This document shows, one piece after another, positions 46,796 to 56,109 of a DNA stretch of 64,000 nucleotides; positions within the stretch are counted from its first letter, which is position 1; the number at the start of each line of letters is the position of its first letter. The translations under genes and the position numbers were made by a program. Origin of the DNA: Winogradskyella luteola (lineage in GTDB: Bacteria; Bacteroidota; Bacteroidia; Flavobacteriales; Flavobacteriaceae); contig NZ_JAGSPD010000004.1 of assembly GCF_019203985.1 (NCBI RefSeq), positions 62,001-126,000 on the forward strand, given 5' to 3'. The notes under the pieces were generated by a model. The model did no database searches and had not been told where the DNA came from. It worked only from the letters and a program-made list of their open reading frames with translations.

Positions 46796-46854
46796 TGTTG
46801 ATCATTAATTAGCTCAATATGCCTGTCATTTTATCTAAAATATTAAAGTGAATA

Positions 46855-46886
46855 AATGCCTTAGAAATCTCTAAGGCATTTTTTTT
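46855..46886 (+). terminator. Terminator of umuCD
   Basis: An 11-bp stem AATGCCTTAGA (46855-46865) / TCTAAGGCATT (46870-46880), 4-nt loop, then T-run. Confidence 0.9.
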
Positions 46887-46987
46887 GAGTTAAACAAAAT
46901 TTTGAATAGAGCAGTAGTTAAACATCCAAGCAAGTAATTTCGTCGTATATGTAAGTGTATTGAATAAATTAACCTAAAAATTTAAAC

Positions 46988-47839
46988 ATGAAGAAAATTT
47001 CAATTCTTTTAGTAACAGCAATTCTTTTGAGTTCTTGTGTTTCAAAAAAGAAATACATAGCCCTAGAGCAAGAGAATGGTGAGATTAAAAGTCAACTAAC
47101 CAAAACCCAGGTAGAAAAAGAAGACTTGGAAAACAAATTTGCTAAAATTCAAGCACGTGTTGATAGATACAATGATAAGATTAGCTCATTAAACGAAGAT
47201 GTTGAAGGTCTTAAAATTGAAAACGACATTAAATTAGGCGTTAATGCAGATGGCACAGTAATCTCTAATGAGAGTAAGCGTAAAATGCTAGCAACATTAG
47301 AGAATGTGGATCCTGCAAAACTAGCTGAAGCCAAAACTTTAAAAGATTCTATGAACTTAGCGGTTCAGTATAATCTTGAAAAAACTATGGATACTTCAGA
47401 TTTAAACGAAGACGAAGACATTGCCGTAAACATTAATGAGACTGTGGTAATGATTTCGATTTCAGATAAGATGTTATTTAATTCTGGTAGCTATAGAATT
47501 AGCAGCAAGGCCAATAACATACTTCAAAAATTGGCAGATGTTATCAATTCTGAAGAAAGTATCGATGTTATGGTAGAAGGTCATACAGATTCCAGAAGTA
47601 TTAATACCGAAAAAATTAAGGACAATTGGGATTTAAGTGTATTAAGAGCAACATCAGTTGTTAGAAAATTACAGAACAAGTACAATGTAGATCCGACTAA
47701 GTTGATTGCTTCTGGTCGTAGCAGCTACCAACCTTTAGTTGAAAACAACACGAGCGAAAATCGTTCTAAAAACAGAAGAACACGTATTATATTAATGCCA
47801 AACATTGATAAGTTCTTTGCTTTAATGGAGGCGAATTAA
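46988..47839 (+). CDS. OmpA family lipoprotein (peptidoglycan-binding)
   Basis: 283 aa. Lipobox signal (KKISILLVTAILLSSCVS), a coiled coil of about residues 25-75, a linker, and a C-terminal OmpA-like domain (ISDKMLFNSGSYRISSKANN ... VMVEGHTDSRSI ... NRRTRIILMPNID) with the Asp and Arg that hold diaminopimelate. It links the outer membrane to the cell wall. Single gene with a terminator. Confidence 0.93.
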   Translation: MKKISILLVTAILLSSCVSKKKYIALEQENGEIKSQLTKTQVEKEDLENKFAKIQARVDRYNDKISSLNEDVEGLKIENDIKLGVNADGTVISNESKRKMLATLENVDPAKLAEAKTLKDSMNLAVQYNLEKTMDTSDLNEDEDIAVNINETVVMISISDKMLFNSGSYRISSKANNILQKLADVINSEESIDVMVEGHTDSRSINTEKIKDNWDLSVLRATSVVRKLQNKYNVDPTKLIASGRSSYQPLVENNTSENRSKNRRTRIILMPNIDKFFALMEAN

Positions 47840-47860
47840 TCCATTATAAATAGAGGTGAA

Positions 47861-47901
47861 AAAAAGCACTCTCCCGTACAGTTCGGCATTGAGTGCTTTT
47901 T
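47861..47901. terminator. Bidirectional terminator
   Basis: AAAAAGCACTC (47861-47871) pairs with GAGTGCTTTTT (47891-47901). It separates the convergent OmpA and CPBP protease genes and has T-runs in both directions. Confidence 0.85.
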
Positions 47902-47922
47902 GTTTTTATACGTTTCTAAAAA

Positions 47923-48681
47923 TTACAATTCCAAGAAGTAAGTATTGTAGATATAATAGTCTATCATTATTACTATAAAATTGTGGATAAAATGAATAAC
48001 TATGCCATACCACAAGGTGTTATATTTACTACGAATGTAACCAAGGATTAATCCAAAAGGTAAAATCCAAATCAGCGATATAAACGAAAAATGTACCAAT
48101 GCAAAAATAAAAGCTGTTGCGATTATAGTTACGTTTTCGCTTGCTACCTTCTGTAGCTGATTAAATAAAAATCCTCTAAAAGCAAGCTCCTCAAAAATAG
48201 GTGGCATAATCGCTGTAAATAGGATTGCCCAAAATAAAGGGTGCTCTAAATATACATAGCCACCATAATAACTTTCGTCAACAGATCCGAACAAAAATGA
48301 GTTAGCATGCTCTACAGTAAAGTATACCGTAAATGCTGAAAAAACAGGAAATGCAACTGTGAATATTAATATTTTCCAATCTATTATAGGTAGTTTATAA
48401 AGCTTTAAAATTCCTTTAAAATCAACTAAAGAAAACCCTACAACTAATAAAGCAAAGACACTTTCAATCGCTATTTCTATATTAATATTTGTTGGATATT
48501 CTGAATATAAAAAATAGCTAACTACAGCAAAAAGAAGAAAAACCGCATAGAAAACAATAATGATGTTTAGAGACGATGTTCTTGTCTCAAGATTAGTTTT
48601 CTTAAGCGAATTACCACAATTGGTACAAAATTTTGCTTGATTTTTAACTATGGCTTTACAACGACTACAGCTATTATTCAT
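47923..48681 (-). CDS. CPBP family intramembrane metalloprotease with zinc ribbon
   Basis: 252 aa. An N-terminal zinc ribbon (CSRCKAIVKNQAKFCTNCG) precedes about seven membrane helices. The protease motifs are PPIFEELAFRGFLF (EExxxR) and FALVHFSF (His), plus HFIHNFIVI near the end. Relatives process prenylated or membrane proteins. The next gene upstream (48700) also joins a zinc ribbon to membrane helices, so the two probably form an operon. Confidence 0.88.
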   Translation of the reverse strand: MNNSCSRCKAIVKNQAKFCTNCGNSLKKTNLETRTSSLNIIIVFYAVFLLFAVVSYFLYSEYPTNINIEIAIESVFALLVVGFSLVDFKGILKLYKLPIIDWKILIFTVAFPVFSAFTVYFTVEHANSFLFGSVDESYYGGYVYLEHPLFWAILFTAIMPPIFEELAFRGFLFNQLQKVASENVTIIATAFIFALVHFSFISLIWILPFGLILGYIRSKYNTLWYGIVIHFIHNFIVIMIDYYIYNTYFLEL

Positions 48682-48699
48682 ATTTTAAAATGAAAGCGT

Positions 48700-49215
48700 T
48701 TATTTTTTAATTGACGAAGCTGAATACACACCTTTACCCAAATAAGCAATTATAATTATTTTAAAAATTATCCCTTTTATTAGGGTCTCAGGTAAAAGTA
48801 TTGCAGAAATAATTACCGTGGTCAAATACAATAAAAGGCCAAGCAGTATTGCCACTAAAGGTTTTTGGGAAGTCCATGATCCTAAAGCCAAATAAATAAC
48901 ACCAAGTATAACATTGGTAACTAAAACTGCTATATCTTGATTGTTAAAAAAACTAATTATGCCAAAAACCAACGTAATACCAGCCATAACATAAAGTACA
49001 TTTCTTGCAGATTTTATTTTTTTATCCGCATCCATATGTTGGTTGTTTTCCATAGCTCTTCTGGCATGGAATTGAGCAACTTCTTTATCAGTGCCTTTTT
49101 CTGGGAAACCACATTCTGAGCAATATATTTCTTCAGTATCCATGGCTGTTTTGCAAATAGAACAAGTAGGTTCTTTGGTTTCTATACTTATTTCATTTTC
49201 CATATCTTGGAGCAT
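48700..49215 (-). CDS. Zinc-ribbon membrane protein
   Basis: 171 aa from this start (a later Met at 49203 is as likely). It has a zinc ribbon (CSICKTAMDTEEIYCSECGF), a short charged linker, then four hydrophobic helices (VLYVMAGITLVFGIISFF, VLVTNVILGVIYLALGSW, VAILLGLLLYLTTVIISAIL, IIFKIIIIAYLGKGVY). No named family recognised. It shares its plan with the downstream CPBP protease gene 18 bp away. Role unknown. Confidence 0.75.
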   Translation of the reverse strand: MLQDMENEISIETKEPTCSICKTAMDTEEIYCSECGFPEKGTDKEVAQFHARRAMENNQHMDADKKIKSARNVLYVMAGITLVFGIISFFNNQDIAVLVTNVILGVIYLALGSWTSQKPLVAILLGLLLYLTTVIISAILLPETLIKGIIFKIIIIAYLGKGVYSASSIKK

Positions 49216-49242
49216 TATATTTTGTTGAAACGTCCAATATAG

Positions 49243-49395
49243 AGAAAAAGCCCTTACTTTAGTATACATCAAACAAATACTCGATATGATCGAAAAAATA
49301 TCGATTACGTTTCTATAGTAAGCGAAGAAGATTTAAATATCAAAAAACCAGAGAATGGTATTGTAATAAAAATTCTGAAAATGAATTTAGCATGA
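49243..49395 (+). pseudogene. Possible gene remnant (C-terminal fragment)
   Basis: An open stretch without start codon reads RYDRKNIDYVSIVSEEDLNI then KKPENGIVIKILKMNLA and stops at 49393. A stop codon precedes it at 49240. The sequence looks like the genuine end of a protein left after a deletion, next to two palindromic repeats. Family unknown. Confidence 0.3.
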
Positions 49396-49426
49396 CAACT
49401 ATTCATATTTATCGTATTTATGACTT

Positions 49427-49452
49427 AGATTCTTCATTGCGCTCTGAATGAC
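49427..49452. repeat. Half copy of the GTCATTC(A/T)GA repeat
   Basis: AGATTCTTCATTGCGCTC followed by TGAATGAC matches one arm of the 63111-63198 element. It sits between the gene remnant and the nrdA terminator. Confidence 0.55.
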
Positions 49453-49460
49453 AATAAGCA

Positions 49461-49490
49461 AAAAAGCATCTCAGAAATGAGATGCTTTTT
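49461..49490. terminator. Terminator of nrdBA
   Basis: A 12-bp stem AAAAAGCATCTC (49461-49472) / GAGATGCTTTTT (49479-49490) with a 6-nt loop, and T-runs on both strands. It lies 40 bp after the nrdA stop codon. Confidence 0.85.
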
Positions 49491-49506
49491 TGATACTTAA
49501 TTTTGG

Positions 49507-49529
49507 GATCCCCGCTTTCGCAGAAATTT
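49507..49529. repeat. Degenerate copy of the GTCATTCCTGC repeat
   Basis: GATCCCCGCTTTCGCAGAAAT resembles the right half of the element at 7529-7603. It abuts the nrdA stop codon. Confidence 0.45.
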
Positions 49530-49530
49530 A

Positions 49531-51327
49531 TTAGCCTTCACAGCTTGTACATTCTTTCTTCTGCTTAAATTTCTGTGCGGCATTCATACTGTGTTGGTAG
49601 TACAATGACTTTACACCTAATTGCCATGCGGTAACATAAATTTTATTGATGTCCTTAACTGGCATATCTGGATGTACCATGATGTTTAAAGACTGACCTT
49701 GGTCGATATGATTCTGTCTATTTGCCGCCTGATAAATGAGAGTCATTTGGTCGATTTCAGAATAGGTTTTAAACACATCCTTTTCAAGTTCTGTCAATCC
49801 TTCTAAATGCTGTACAGAACCATCATAATCGCGTATACTTCTCCAAATCTCAGGTGTGTTCATCCCCTTTTCTTCAAGAAGTGCCAATAAATATGGGTTC
49901 TTAATTGTGGTCTTAATCTTAGCAATATCTTTCACATAACAGTTAGACCATATCGGTTCAATACCTTGAGATACTTGCCCTAAGATAAAAGCAGAAGACG
50001 TTGTTGGTGCCACAGCGTTTAATGTAGCATTACGTCTTCCGTAACCTTTTAATACTTCTGGCTCACCAAATTTTTCAGCTAATTCTTCTGATGCTTTAAC
50101 TGATTTTTCTTTAATGGTCTTAAAGATTTCACTATTAAGGTTAAAGGCTTCCTGACTATCAAAAGGTAACATTTTAGATTGCAATAATGAGTGCCAACCT
50201 AAAGCGCCCATTCCTAAAGCTCTATTTTCCTTAGCAAAGTTGTAAGCTTTCTCCATAAACAAGAAGGTCTGTCTGTCATCTCTGTCTGGCGAATCTCTAT
50301 ATACTTCTAACTTCGTTACAAACTCTTCTAAAACGGCATCTAAGAAATAGATCATAGTTTCAACTGCATCTGTATTTTTCCACTTATCGTAATGCAATAA
50401 GTTTATTGAAGACAATACACATACAAAAGACCATCTGTCGTTTGTTGGTAACATAATTTCTGAACACAAGTTGCTTGCGTAAATCTCATGTTTATTTTCT
50501 TGATAAACCTCTGGTGCAGCATTGTTTGCATTATCTTTAAAGAAGATATAAGGGTATCCTATTTCACCTCTTCGTTGCAATACTTTTGCCCAAATAGCTC
50601 TTTTTTCAGTATCGCCATCGATCATTTCTTGCATCCACTCGTTACCAACGGTAACACCATGTGTTAACTCTTGTATAGGATTACCTTCTGTACCAATTTC
50701 TAAAAACTCATGTATATCATTGTGTTCGATAGGCAGATATGGGGAAAAGCGACCTCGTCGCACTGAGCCTTGACTTACAACATCAACCATTTTTTCAAAC
50801 AATTGCATAATATGTACGGCTCCAGAAGATTCTCCATTATTTTTTACTGGCGCACCTCTATGACGAAGTTTACCAAAATAACCTGAAGTACCACCACCTA
50901 ACTTAGACATCATACCAACTTCTGATTGTGTGTAGAGTATATCTCCCATATCATCAGAAATATGTGAACCAAAACAACTGATTGGTAAACCACGCTTTTT
51001 ACCAAAATTAGACCATACCGGTGATGCCAAAGAGTAAAAGCCTTCTGCCATATAGCCATAGAACTTATCTGCAAAACCATCAATTTTTAAGATGCGCTCT
51101 GCATTATTAGCTATTTCTCTAATTCTTGCTTCGGGAGTTGTCCCTTCCGTAAGATAACCAGAGGATAAAAATTTACGGCTATGTTCTGTTAACCATTTTA
51201 TTTCAGGTTCTGCTTTTGCCTCCTTTATGGCTTCTTTTCTAGCCTTAATCAATTCATCGTGAGGTGAAGCTGTAGTTTGAGGGTTTACTACTTTGTTTTC
51301 GAAGTCTAAGTTAGTTTTGTCGTTCAT
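49531..51327 (-). CDS. nrdA: Ribonucleoside-diphosphate reductase, alpha subunit (no ATP-cone)
   Basis: 598 aa class I large subunit; reduces ribonucleotides to deoxyribonucleotides. Catalytic Cys residues lie in LPISCFGSHISD, ASNLCSEIMLP and SFVCVLSSINLL, and the C-terminal redox pair is CTSCEG. At about 600 residues it is short because the N-terminal ATP-cone (overall activity site) is absent; the specificity-site region is retained. It follows nrdB by 3 bp. The cone sits on NrdB instead. Confidence 0.95.
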   Translation of the reverse strand: MNDKTNLDFENKVVNPQTTASPHDELIKARKEAIKEAKAEPEIKWLTEHSRKFLSSGYLTEGTTPEARIREIANNAERILKIDGFADKFYGYMAEGFYSLASPVWSNFGKKRGLPISCFGSHISDDMGDILYTQSEVGMMSKLGGGTSGYFGKLRHRGAPVKNNGESSGAVHIMQLFEKMVDVVSQGSVRRGRFSPYLPIEHNDIHEFLEIGTEGNPIQELTHGVTVGNEWMQEMIDGDTEKRAIWAKVLQRRGEIGYPYIFFKDNANNAAPEVYQENKHEIYASNLCSEIMLPTNDRWSFVCVLSSINLLHYDKWKNTDAVETMIYFLDAVLEEFVTKLEVYRDSPDRDDRQTFLFMEKAYNFAKENRALGMGALGWHSLLQSKMLPFDSQEAFNLNSEIFKTIKEKSVKASEELAEKFGEPEVLKGYGRRNATLNAVAPTTSSAFILGQVSQGIEPIWSNCYVKDIAKIKTTIKNPYLLALLEEKGMNTPEIWRSIRDYDGSVQHLEGLTELEKDVFKTYSEIDQMTLIYQAANRQNHIDQGQSLNIMVHPDMPVKDINKIYVTAWQLGVKSLYYQHSMNAAQKFKQKKECTSCEG

Positions 51328-51330
51328 GGT

Positions 51331-52620
51331 TTAAAATAAGTCGTCGCTAGTTATACTTTTAGTTCTTTTGCTATAGTTAATAGAGCGTTTTACGAAGAAG
51401 TCTCCGTGTTTGGTACCAATGATTTCATCATCAAACCATTCGGTCTGCTCTAGCAAGCTCTCGTCAATATCAAATATCTTATCAATGCCGATACTTTCAA
51501 GGGAGTTATTGAATCGGTTTTTTATAAATTCGTTTATTACGTTTTTAGGAAGGAAGTCTAATTCACCTGCTTCAAAAATCCAATCGATGATTCTACTTTC
51601 AGAATCAAAGGCTTCTTCACACATCACCCTAACTATGGTTTTATATTCTTCGCCAAACCATGTTGGGTTTTCGTCTTTGATAATTCTAATCACATCGATA
51701 CCAAAATCACCATGAATTTGCTCTTCTTTAGAAGTCGCTTCAACAACATTAGAAATGCCTTTGAGCATATTTTTATGTTTGTTAAAAGCCATTATGATTA
51801 AAAATTGTGAAAACAAAGACACATGTTCTATAAAGAGTGAGAACAATAAAATAGATTCTGCATACTCTTTGTTGTCTTCACTTTTTGCATTCTTTAAAGC
51901 GGTTTCCAGATAATGAACACGTCTCATTATTACAGGATTCTTCTTTAATCTTTTAAACTCGTTATTAAGCCCAAGGATTTCCAATAAATGAGAATACGCA
52001 TCGTGGTGGCGTACTTCACTTTCTGCAAATGTTGCTCCTACAGACCCAATTTCTGGTTTTGGCATTTTATGGTAAATATCTCCCCAAAATGTTTTTACTG
52101 CAACTTCGATTTGCGAAATGGCAAGCATAGTGTTTTTTATGGCGTTTTGCTCAACAACGGTAAGCCTGGCCTTAAAATCTTGAATATCACTGGTAAAGTT
52201 AAATTCTGAATGAATCCAGTACGAATGTCTAATGGCATCCACGTATTCGTTTAGTGCAGGATATTCGTAAGGTTTTAGATTGATACGCTTTTCAAAAATA
52301 TTTGTCTTTCTATTTCTGGCTTGCTCATCTCTATACAGAATGTATGCTTTTGCAACGTCCAAAAACTGGCTGTCCATCAATTTGACTTCAACAAGATCCT
52401 GAACCTCTTCTACAGTCGGTACATACTTATAATCTTTAGCCTTTCTGTCTAATAATTCTTGTAGCACTTTTACAGCAATGGTATTGGCATCTTCTTTGGT
52501 GCCATTTCCAACTGACATCATCGCTTTTTCAACTGCATTGGAAATTTTGTTTAAAACAAATGGACTCGTTTCGTAATCTCTTTTTATTATCTCTTTGATT
52601 TCTAGTTGTTTAGTTTCCAT
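51331..52620 (-). CDS. nrdB: Ribonucleoside-diphosphate reductase, beta subunit with N-terminal ATP-cone
   Basis: 429 aa. Residues about 1-95 form an ATP-cone (IIKRDYETSPFVLNKISNAV ... VPTVEEVQDLVEVKLM), followed by the di-metal ferritin-like domain. The ligands and radical site read AESEVRHHDAYSHLLE (Glu, His and Tyr in the Y122 position) and KEEQIHGDFGIDVI. An activity site carried by the radical subunit is the arrangement described for Leeuwenhoekiella blandensis NrdB. The frame extends to a TTG at 52668, but the ATG at 52620 fits the cone start better. Confidence 0.94.
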   Translation of the reverse strand: METKQLEIKEIIKRDYETSPFVLNKISNAVEKAMMSVGNGTKEDANTIAVKVLQELLDRKAKDYKYVPTVEEVQDLVEVKLMDSQFLDVAKAYILYRDEQARNRKTNIFEKRINLKPYEYPALNEYVDAIRHSYWIHSEFNFTSDIQDFKARLTVVEQNAIKNTMLAISQIEVAVKTFWGDIYHKMPKPEIGSVGATFAESEVRHHDAYSHLLEILGLNNEFKRLKKNPVIMRRVHYLETALKNAKSEDNKEYAESILLFSLFIEHVSLFSQFLIIMAFNKHKNMLKGISNVVEATSKEEQIHGDFGIDVIRIIKDENPTWFGEEYKTIVRVMCEEAFDSESRIIDWIFEAGELDFLPKNVINEFIKNRFNNSLESIGIDKIFDIDESLLEQTEWFDDEIIGTKHGDFFVKRSINYSKRTKSITSDDLF

Positions 52621-53423
52621 AGTTTGTTTTAATTTAGAGGCTAAAAGACCTGTAGAATAATTGCTCAATTACTCCGAATTCAATTAGCAAATGCCTGTAA
52701 TATTGTGTTAAATTCTTCCTATTAGAGGAATAAAAAGAGGCATGAAATTTTCAAAAACAGAGATTTTTTTAAAAGGCTAAAAAACCACTACTAAAATCTA
52801 TTTTCTACTTTGCCCTGAACAAAGATTGATAATTGTCGTTAAAATTAAAAGACAATATCGTAAACGTTGTCAACAAGTTTTTAACAAACCAAGGTATTGC
52901 CCATAAAACCTAATGGTTTTATAAAATTTTATATTAAATAATTGATAATCAAATACTTAATAAATTTTTATAATTATTTTATTGTAGGTTTTATCGTATG
53001 AAAATTAAGGTTAGTGGGCGTGTTTATTGATGATTTATATTTTGATTTTAAAAAGTGTATAACGAAAAAGAGCGTTTTAAAAAACGCTCTTTTTCTCCCT
53101 AATAACTAACTAAGTAATGAAAAGCAACCCTTAATTGCTTTATAGTAAATTAACACTCAAATAAAATTTAAGCATTACATTTTAATCTTAAGAGCAAACC
53201 CTCAATAAGCTCTTAATTTTGGTCAGCTTTATACTTCAAATATCCTTATAAATACAAGTTCCCAATACCCAAAATGTATAAATGGTAAAAAAACGTGTAT
53301 AATTGGATATGAGTATTTTAGCTGTTGGTTGGTGACACATTATACATAAAATTCTACACGATATACATAAAAGCATTTTAGAAATTTAAGATATGTATAT
53401 ATTTATAATCTATATATTTAGCT
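52621..53423. other. Long intergenic region between nrdB and the LytTR regulator
   Basis: About 800 bp without a convincing gene. It holds the divergent promoters, an inverted repeat ATAAAACC-TAAT-GGTTTTAT (52903-52922), a strong hairpin around 53068-53094 (AAAAAGAGCG / CGCTCTTTTT), and after it a CTCCCTAATAACTAACTAAG ... CAACCCTTAATT motif (53095-53145) that resembles the one at 9268-9325. The best open frame (46 codons on the minus strand) has no protein-like features. Confidence 0.6.
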
Positions 53424-54158
53424 ATGTTAAAATCTGTAATTGTTGATGATGAACCAAAGGCTATTCAAAGTTTAATTTGGGAGCTTAATAACTTTAAGGA
53501 AGAGATCGAAGTTACTGCGTCTTTTACAAACCCAGAAGAAGCACTAAAGTATTTGGCATCCAATACACCAGACTGTCTGTTCCTAGATGTACAAATGCCA
53601 ACCATTGGCGGTTTTCAGTTTTTGGAGCAGTTAGAAGATGTTAATTTTGCGGTTGTCATTACTACGGCATATGATGAATATGCGATAAAAGCTCTTAAAC
53701 ACGAAGCTATTGACTACCTCTTAAAACCAATTGATTCTGATGATTTAAGAGAAACTATAGCTAAAATTAAAAAACATAGCGACCGTAATCTCAATGCTGA
53801 AAAGTTTGAACGTATACTGTCAAATTTCAATACTAAATTTGATAAAAAACGAATCACCATAAATGCTGATGGTAAGCTGCTCTTTTTAGATGTGGATGAT
53901 ATTATATATGTGGAATCTGATGGTAACTACAGCACACTTTTTCTTCAAGATCAGAAAAAGATTGTAGTCACAAAAAAACTTAAAGAGGTTGATTCTATAC
54001 TTCCGGAACATTATTTCTTTAGAATTCATAATTCGTACATCATTAACCTTAATAAAATAAAGGCATTTATTAAAAATGAAGGTTATGTTATTATGGATAG
54101 CAATCATAAAATCCCTGTTGCCAGACAACGAAAATCCGATTTTCTGGAAAAATTATAA
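53424..54158 (+). CDS. LytTR-type DNA-binding response regulator
   Basis: 244 aa. Receiver domain (SVIVDDEPKAIQSLIWEL; phospho-Asp in DCLFLDVQMPTIGG, about residue 54; Lys in YLLKPIDSDD), then a LytTR domain (ITINADGKLLFLDVDDIIYV ... FFRIHNSYIINLNKI). 16 bp later comes its presumed kinase. Together they form a LytS/LytR-like pair, in this phylum often controlling membrane or exopolymer genes. Confidence 0.94.
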   Translation: MLKSVIVDDEPKAIQSLIWELNNFKEEIEVTASFTNPEEALKYLASNTPDCLFLDVQMPTIGGFQFLEQLEDVNFAVVITTAYDEYAIKALKHEAIDYLLKPIDSDDLRETIAKIKKHSDRNLNAEKFERILSNFNTKFDKKRITINADGKLLFLDVDDIIYVESDGNYSTLFLQDQKKIVVTKKLKEVDSILPEHYFFRIHNSYIINLNKIKAFIKNEGYVIMDSNHKIPVARQRKSDFLEKL

Positions 54159-54174
54159 TTAAAAACGGTAAAAC

Positions 54175-56103
54175 TTGAATAATAGCGTTTCATATAAATT
54201 TTTTAAACTTTTCTTAGTATGCTGTACTTATACTTTGACTGGAAATGCACAAGATTTAGATTTTGAAACCACATTAGACGATATTACCAAAACTAAGCCC
54301 ACAACTTATATTGGTATTGACAGTTTACTTAAACCTTTTGAAAGGGATAGCGTAAAGATGCAGCATGTGTTAGAGATGTCTAAATTGAATGCCTATAATG
54401 AAGGTACGAGTTATGCACTGAACGCATTAGGGGTTATAAATAGAAATATTTCCAATTATGACAAATCCATAAAATTACATGAAGAAGCAAAATCTTTTGC
54501 AGACAAAGCAGATAGCGATGAGTTAAGGATTGTAAGCCTTAATATGATTGGTGTTGCATATAGGCGTATGGATATTATTAAACCGGCTCTAGATTACCAT
54601 ACACAAGCTTTAAAGATTGCTTATGAGGCTAGTAATCCTTCACCTACTGTGAGCTACAATATTGCGGTTTCGCAAAATAGTATTGGTAATATTTATCTGG
54701 CTCTTAAGCAATATGATATTGCCCTTATACAGTTTAGAAAATCACTTGAGATAGAAGAAAAAGCAGATAACAAACTGGGCCTGGCCATTAACTACCACAA
54801 TATAGGTTATGCGGAAGAAGCCAAAGGGAATTTAGATGTGGCATTAGCCAACTATGAAAAATCCCTGTACTATAATGAAACCATCAATTCTGAAGTTGGC
54901 CGAATGATTTGCTTTAACAGTATTGGAGGCATCTATCTCAAAAAAGAAAATTATGAAAATGCTGAGCCCATAATTAAGGATGCACTAAAAAAAGCTTTAG
55001 CTCTAAAGGATCAGTTTTATATCGCATCATCCTATATTAATCTGGGTCAGTTAGAGATTGAATTAAACCAAATTTCTGAAGCAGAAAAGAATCTAAAAAA
55101 AGGGCTCGAAGTAGCAAATACCTATAATTTAAAATCATCAATTGCAGCGTCTAGTAAACTGTTGTCGGAAGTCAATCAGAAAAAGGGAAATTATAAAACA
55201 GCTTTAGAATATTATCAAAAGGCTGTTGGTATAGAAAACACAATTCTTACGGAACAGAATCTTCAATACGTCAATGATATTGTTATCGAATACGAGAATG
55301 AAAACAAGAATAATCAAATTAAGGCATTGGCTTCAGAAAATGAAGCGGTTCGTCTACGGTTAGAACGTAATAAAAATATTTTTTGGTATTCAATGCTTAC
55401 GCTATTTTTAATTGGCACTGCCATGTTTGTTATTAATAGAAACAGAACTTTAAAGCAGGATAAACAAATTTTAACCTTAGAGCAAGATATGTTGAGAAGC
55501 CAGATGAATCCTCACTTTATCTTTAATTCGCTTAATTCCATAAAGCTTTATATTATTAATAATGAAAAAGAGAATGCTGTTTATTACTTGAATAAATTTT
55601 CGAAATTGATTCGTAAGATTTTAATCGCATCCAAGGAAAAAGAAACCACCTTGCAGGACGAACTCGATACCATGAAACTTTACATGAATATTGAGAATAT
55701 CCGTTTTGATAATGAAATAGACTTTAAAATAAACGTAGATGAATCTCTAAATACGGAAATCACCAAAGTACCATCTTTGATTCTTCAACCGTTTTTAGAA
55801 AATGCTTTATGGCATGGGTTATCCTCTAAGCCAAATGATAAAAAAATAATATTAAATGTTTTTAAAAATTCTTCAGACTATATCACAGTTGAAATTATAG
55901 ATAATGGTATTGGTAGAATTGCTTCAAAGAAAATAAAGGATAACAAAAAATTAAAACGAAAATCTGTTGGGATAGATATTACCAAAGCGCGTTTGGCCAA
56001 CTTCTCTAAAGCTTTTGAACATTCCTATACTCTAGATATTGATGATTTATATGAAAGCGATACACCCTCTGGTACTAGAGTGACCTTAAACATTCCTGTG
56101 TAA
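54175..56103 (+). CDS. TPR-containing LytS-type sensor histidine kinase
   Basis: 642 aa from a TTG start; no ATG is available before the signal peptide (FFKLFLVCCTYTLTGNAQ), and the gap to the upstream gene is 16 bp. About six TPR repeats occupy residues 70-380 (periplasmic), then one membrane helix (IFWYSMLTLFLIGTAMFVI), a short coiled coil and a His_kinase domain with QMNPHFIFNSLNSIKLYI (phospho-His), and an HATPase with EIIDNGIGR. It should phosphorylate the regulator upstream. The signal sensed is unknown. Confidence 0.93.
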   Translation: MNNSVSYKFFKLFLVCCTYTLTGNAQDLDFETTLDDITKTKPTTYIGIDSLLKPFERDSVKMQHVLEMSKLNAYNEGTSYALNALGVINRNISNYDKSIKLHEEAKSFADKADSDELRIVSLNMIGVAYRRMDIIKPALDYHTQALKIAYEASNPSPTVSYNIAVSQNSIGNIYLALKQYDIALIQFRKSLEIEEKADNKLGLAINYHNIGYAEEAKGNLDVALANYEKSLYYNETINSEVGRMICFNSIGGIYLKKENYENAEPIIKDALKKALALKDQFYIASSYINLGQLEIELNQISEAEKNLKKGLEVANTYNLKSSIAASSKLLSEVNQKKGNYKTALEYYQKAVGIENTILTEQNLQYVNDIVIEYENENKNNQIKALASENEAVRLRLERNKNIFWYSMLTLFLIGTAMFVINRNRTLKQDKQILTLEQDMLRSQMNPHFIFNSLNSIKLYIINNEKENAVYYLNKFSKLIRKILIASKEKETTLQDELDTMKLYMNIENIRFDNEIDFKINVDESLNTEITKVPSLILQPFLENALWHGLSSKPNDKKIILNVFKNSSDYITVEIIDNGIGRIASKKIKDNKKLKRKSVGIDITKARLANFSKAFEHSYTLDIDDLYESDTPSGTRVTLNIPV

Positions 56104-56109
56104 AAAGGG

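Noticed and set aside
52618..52668. TTG at 52668 as the nrdB start
   Set aside because: The extra 16 codons are not part of the ATP-cone and an ATG at 52620 fits the family start.
53160..53420. 46-codon minus-strand frame in the nrdB/LytTR gap
   Set aside because: Cys/Ile-rich composition without helix, signal or domain features; consistent with chance in AT-rich DNA.
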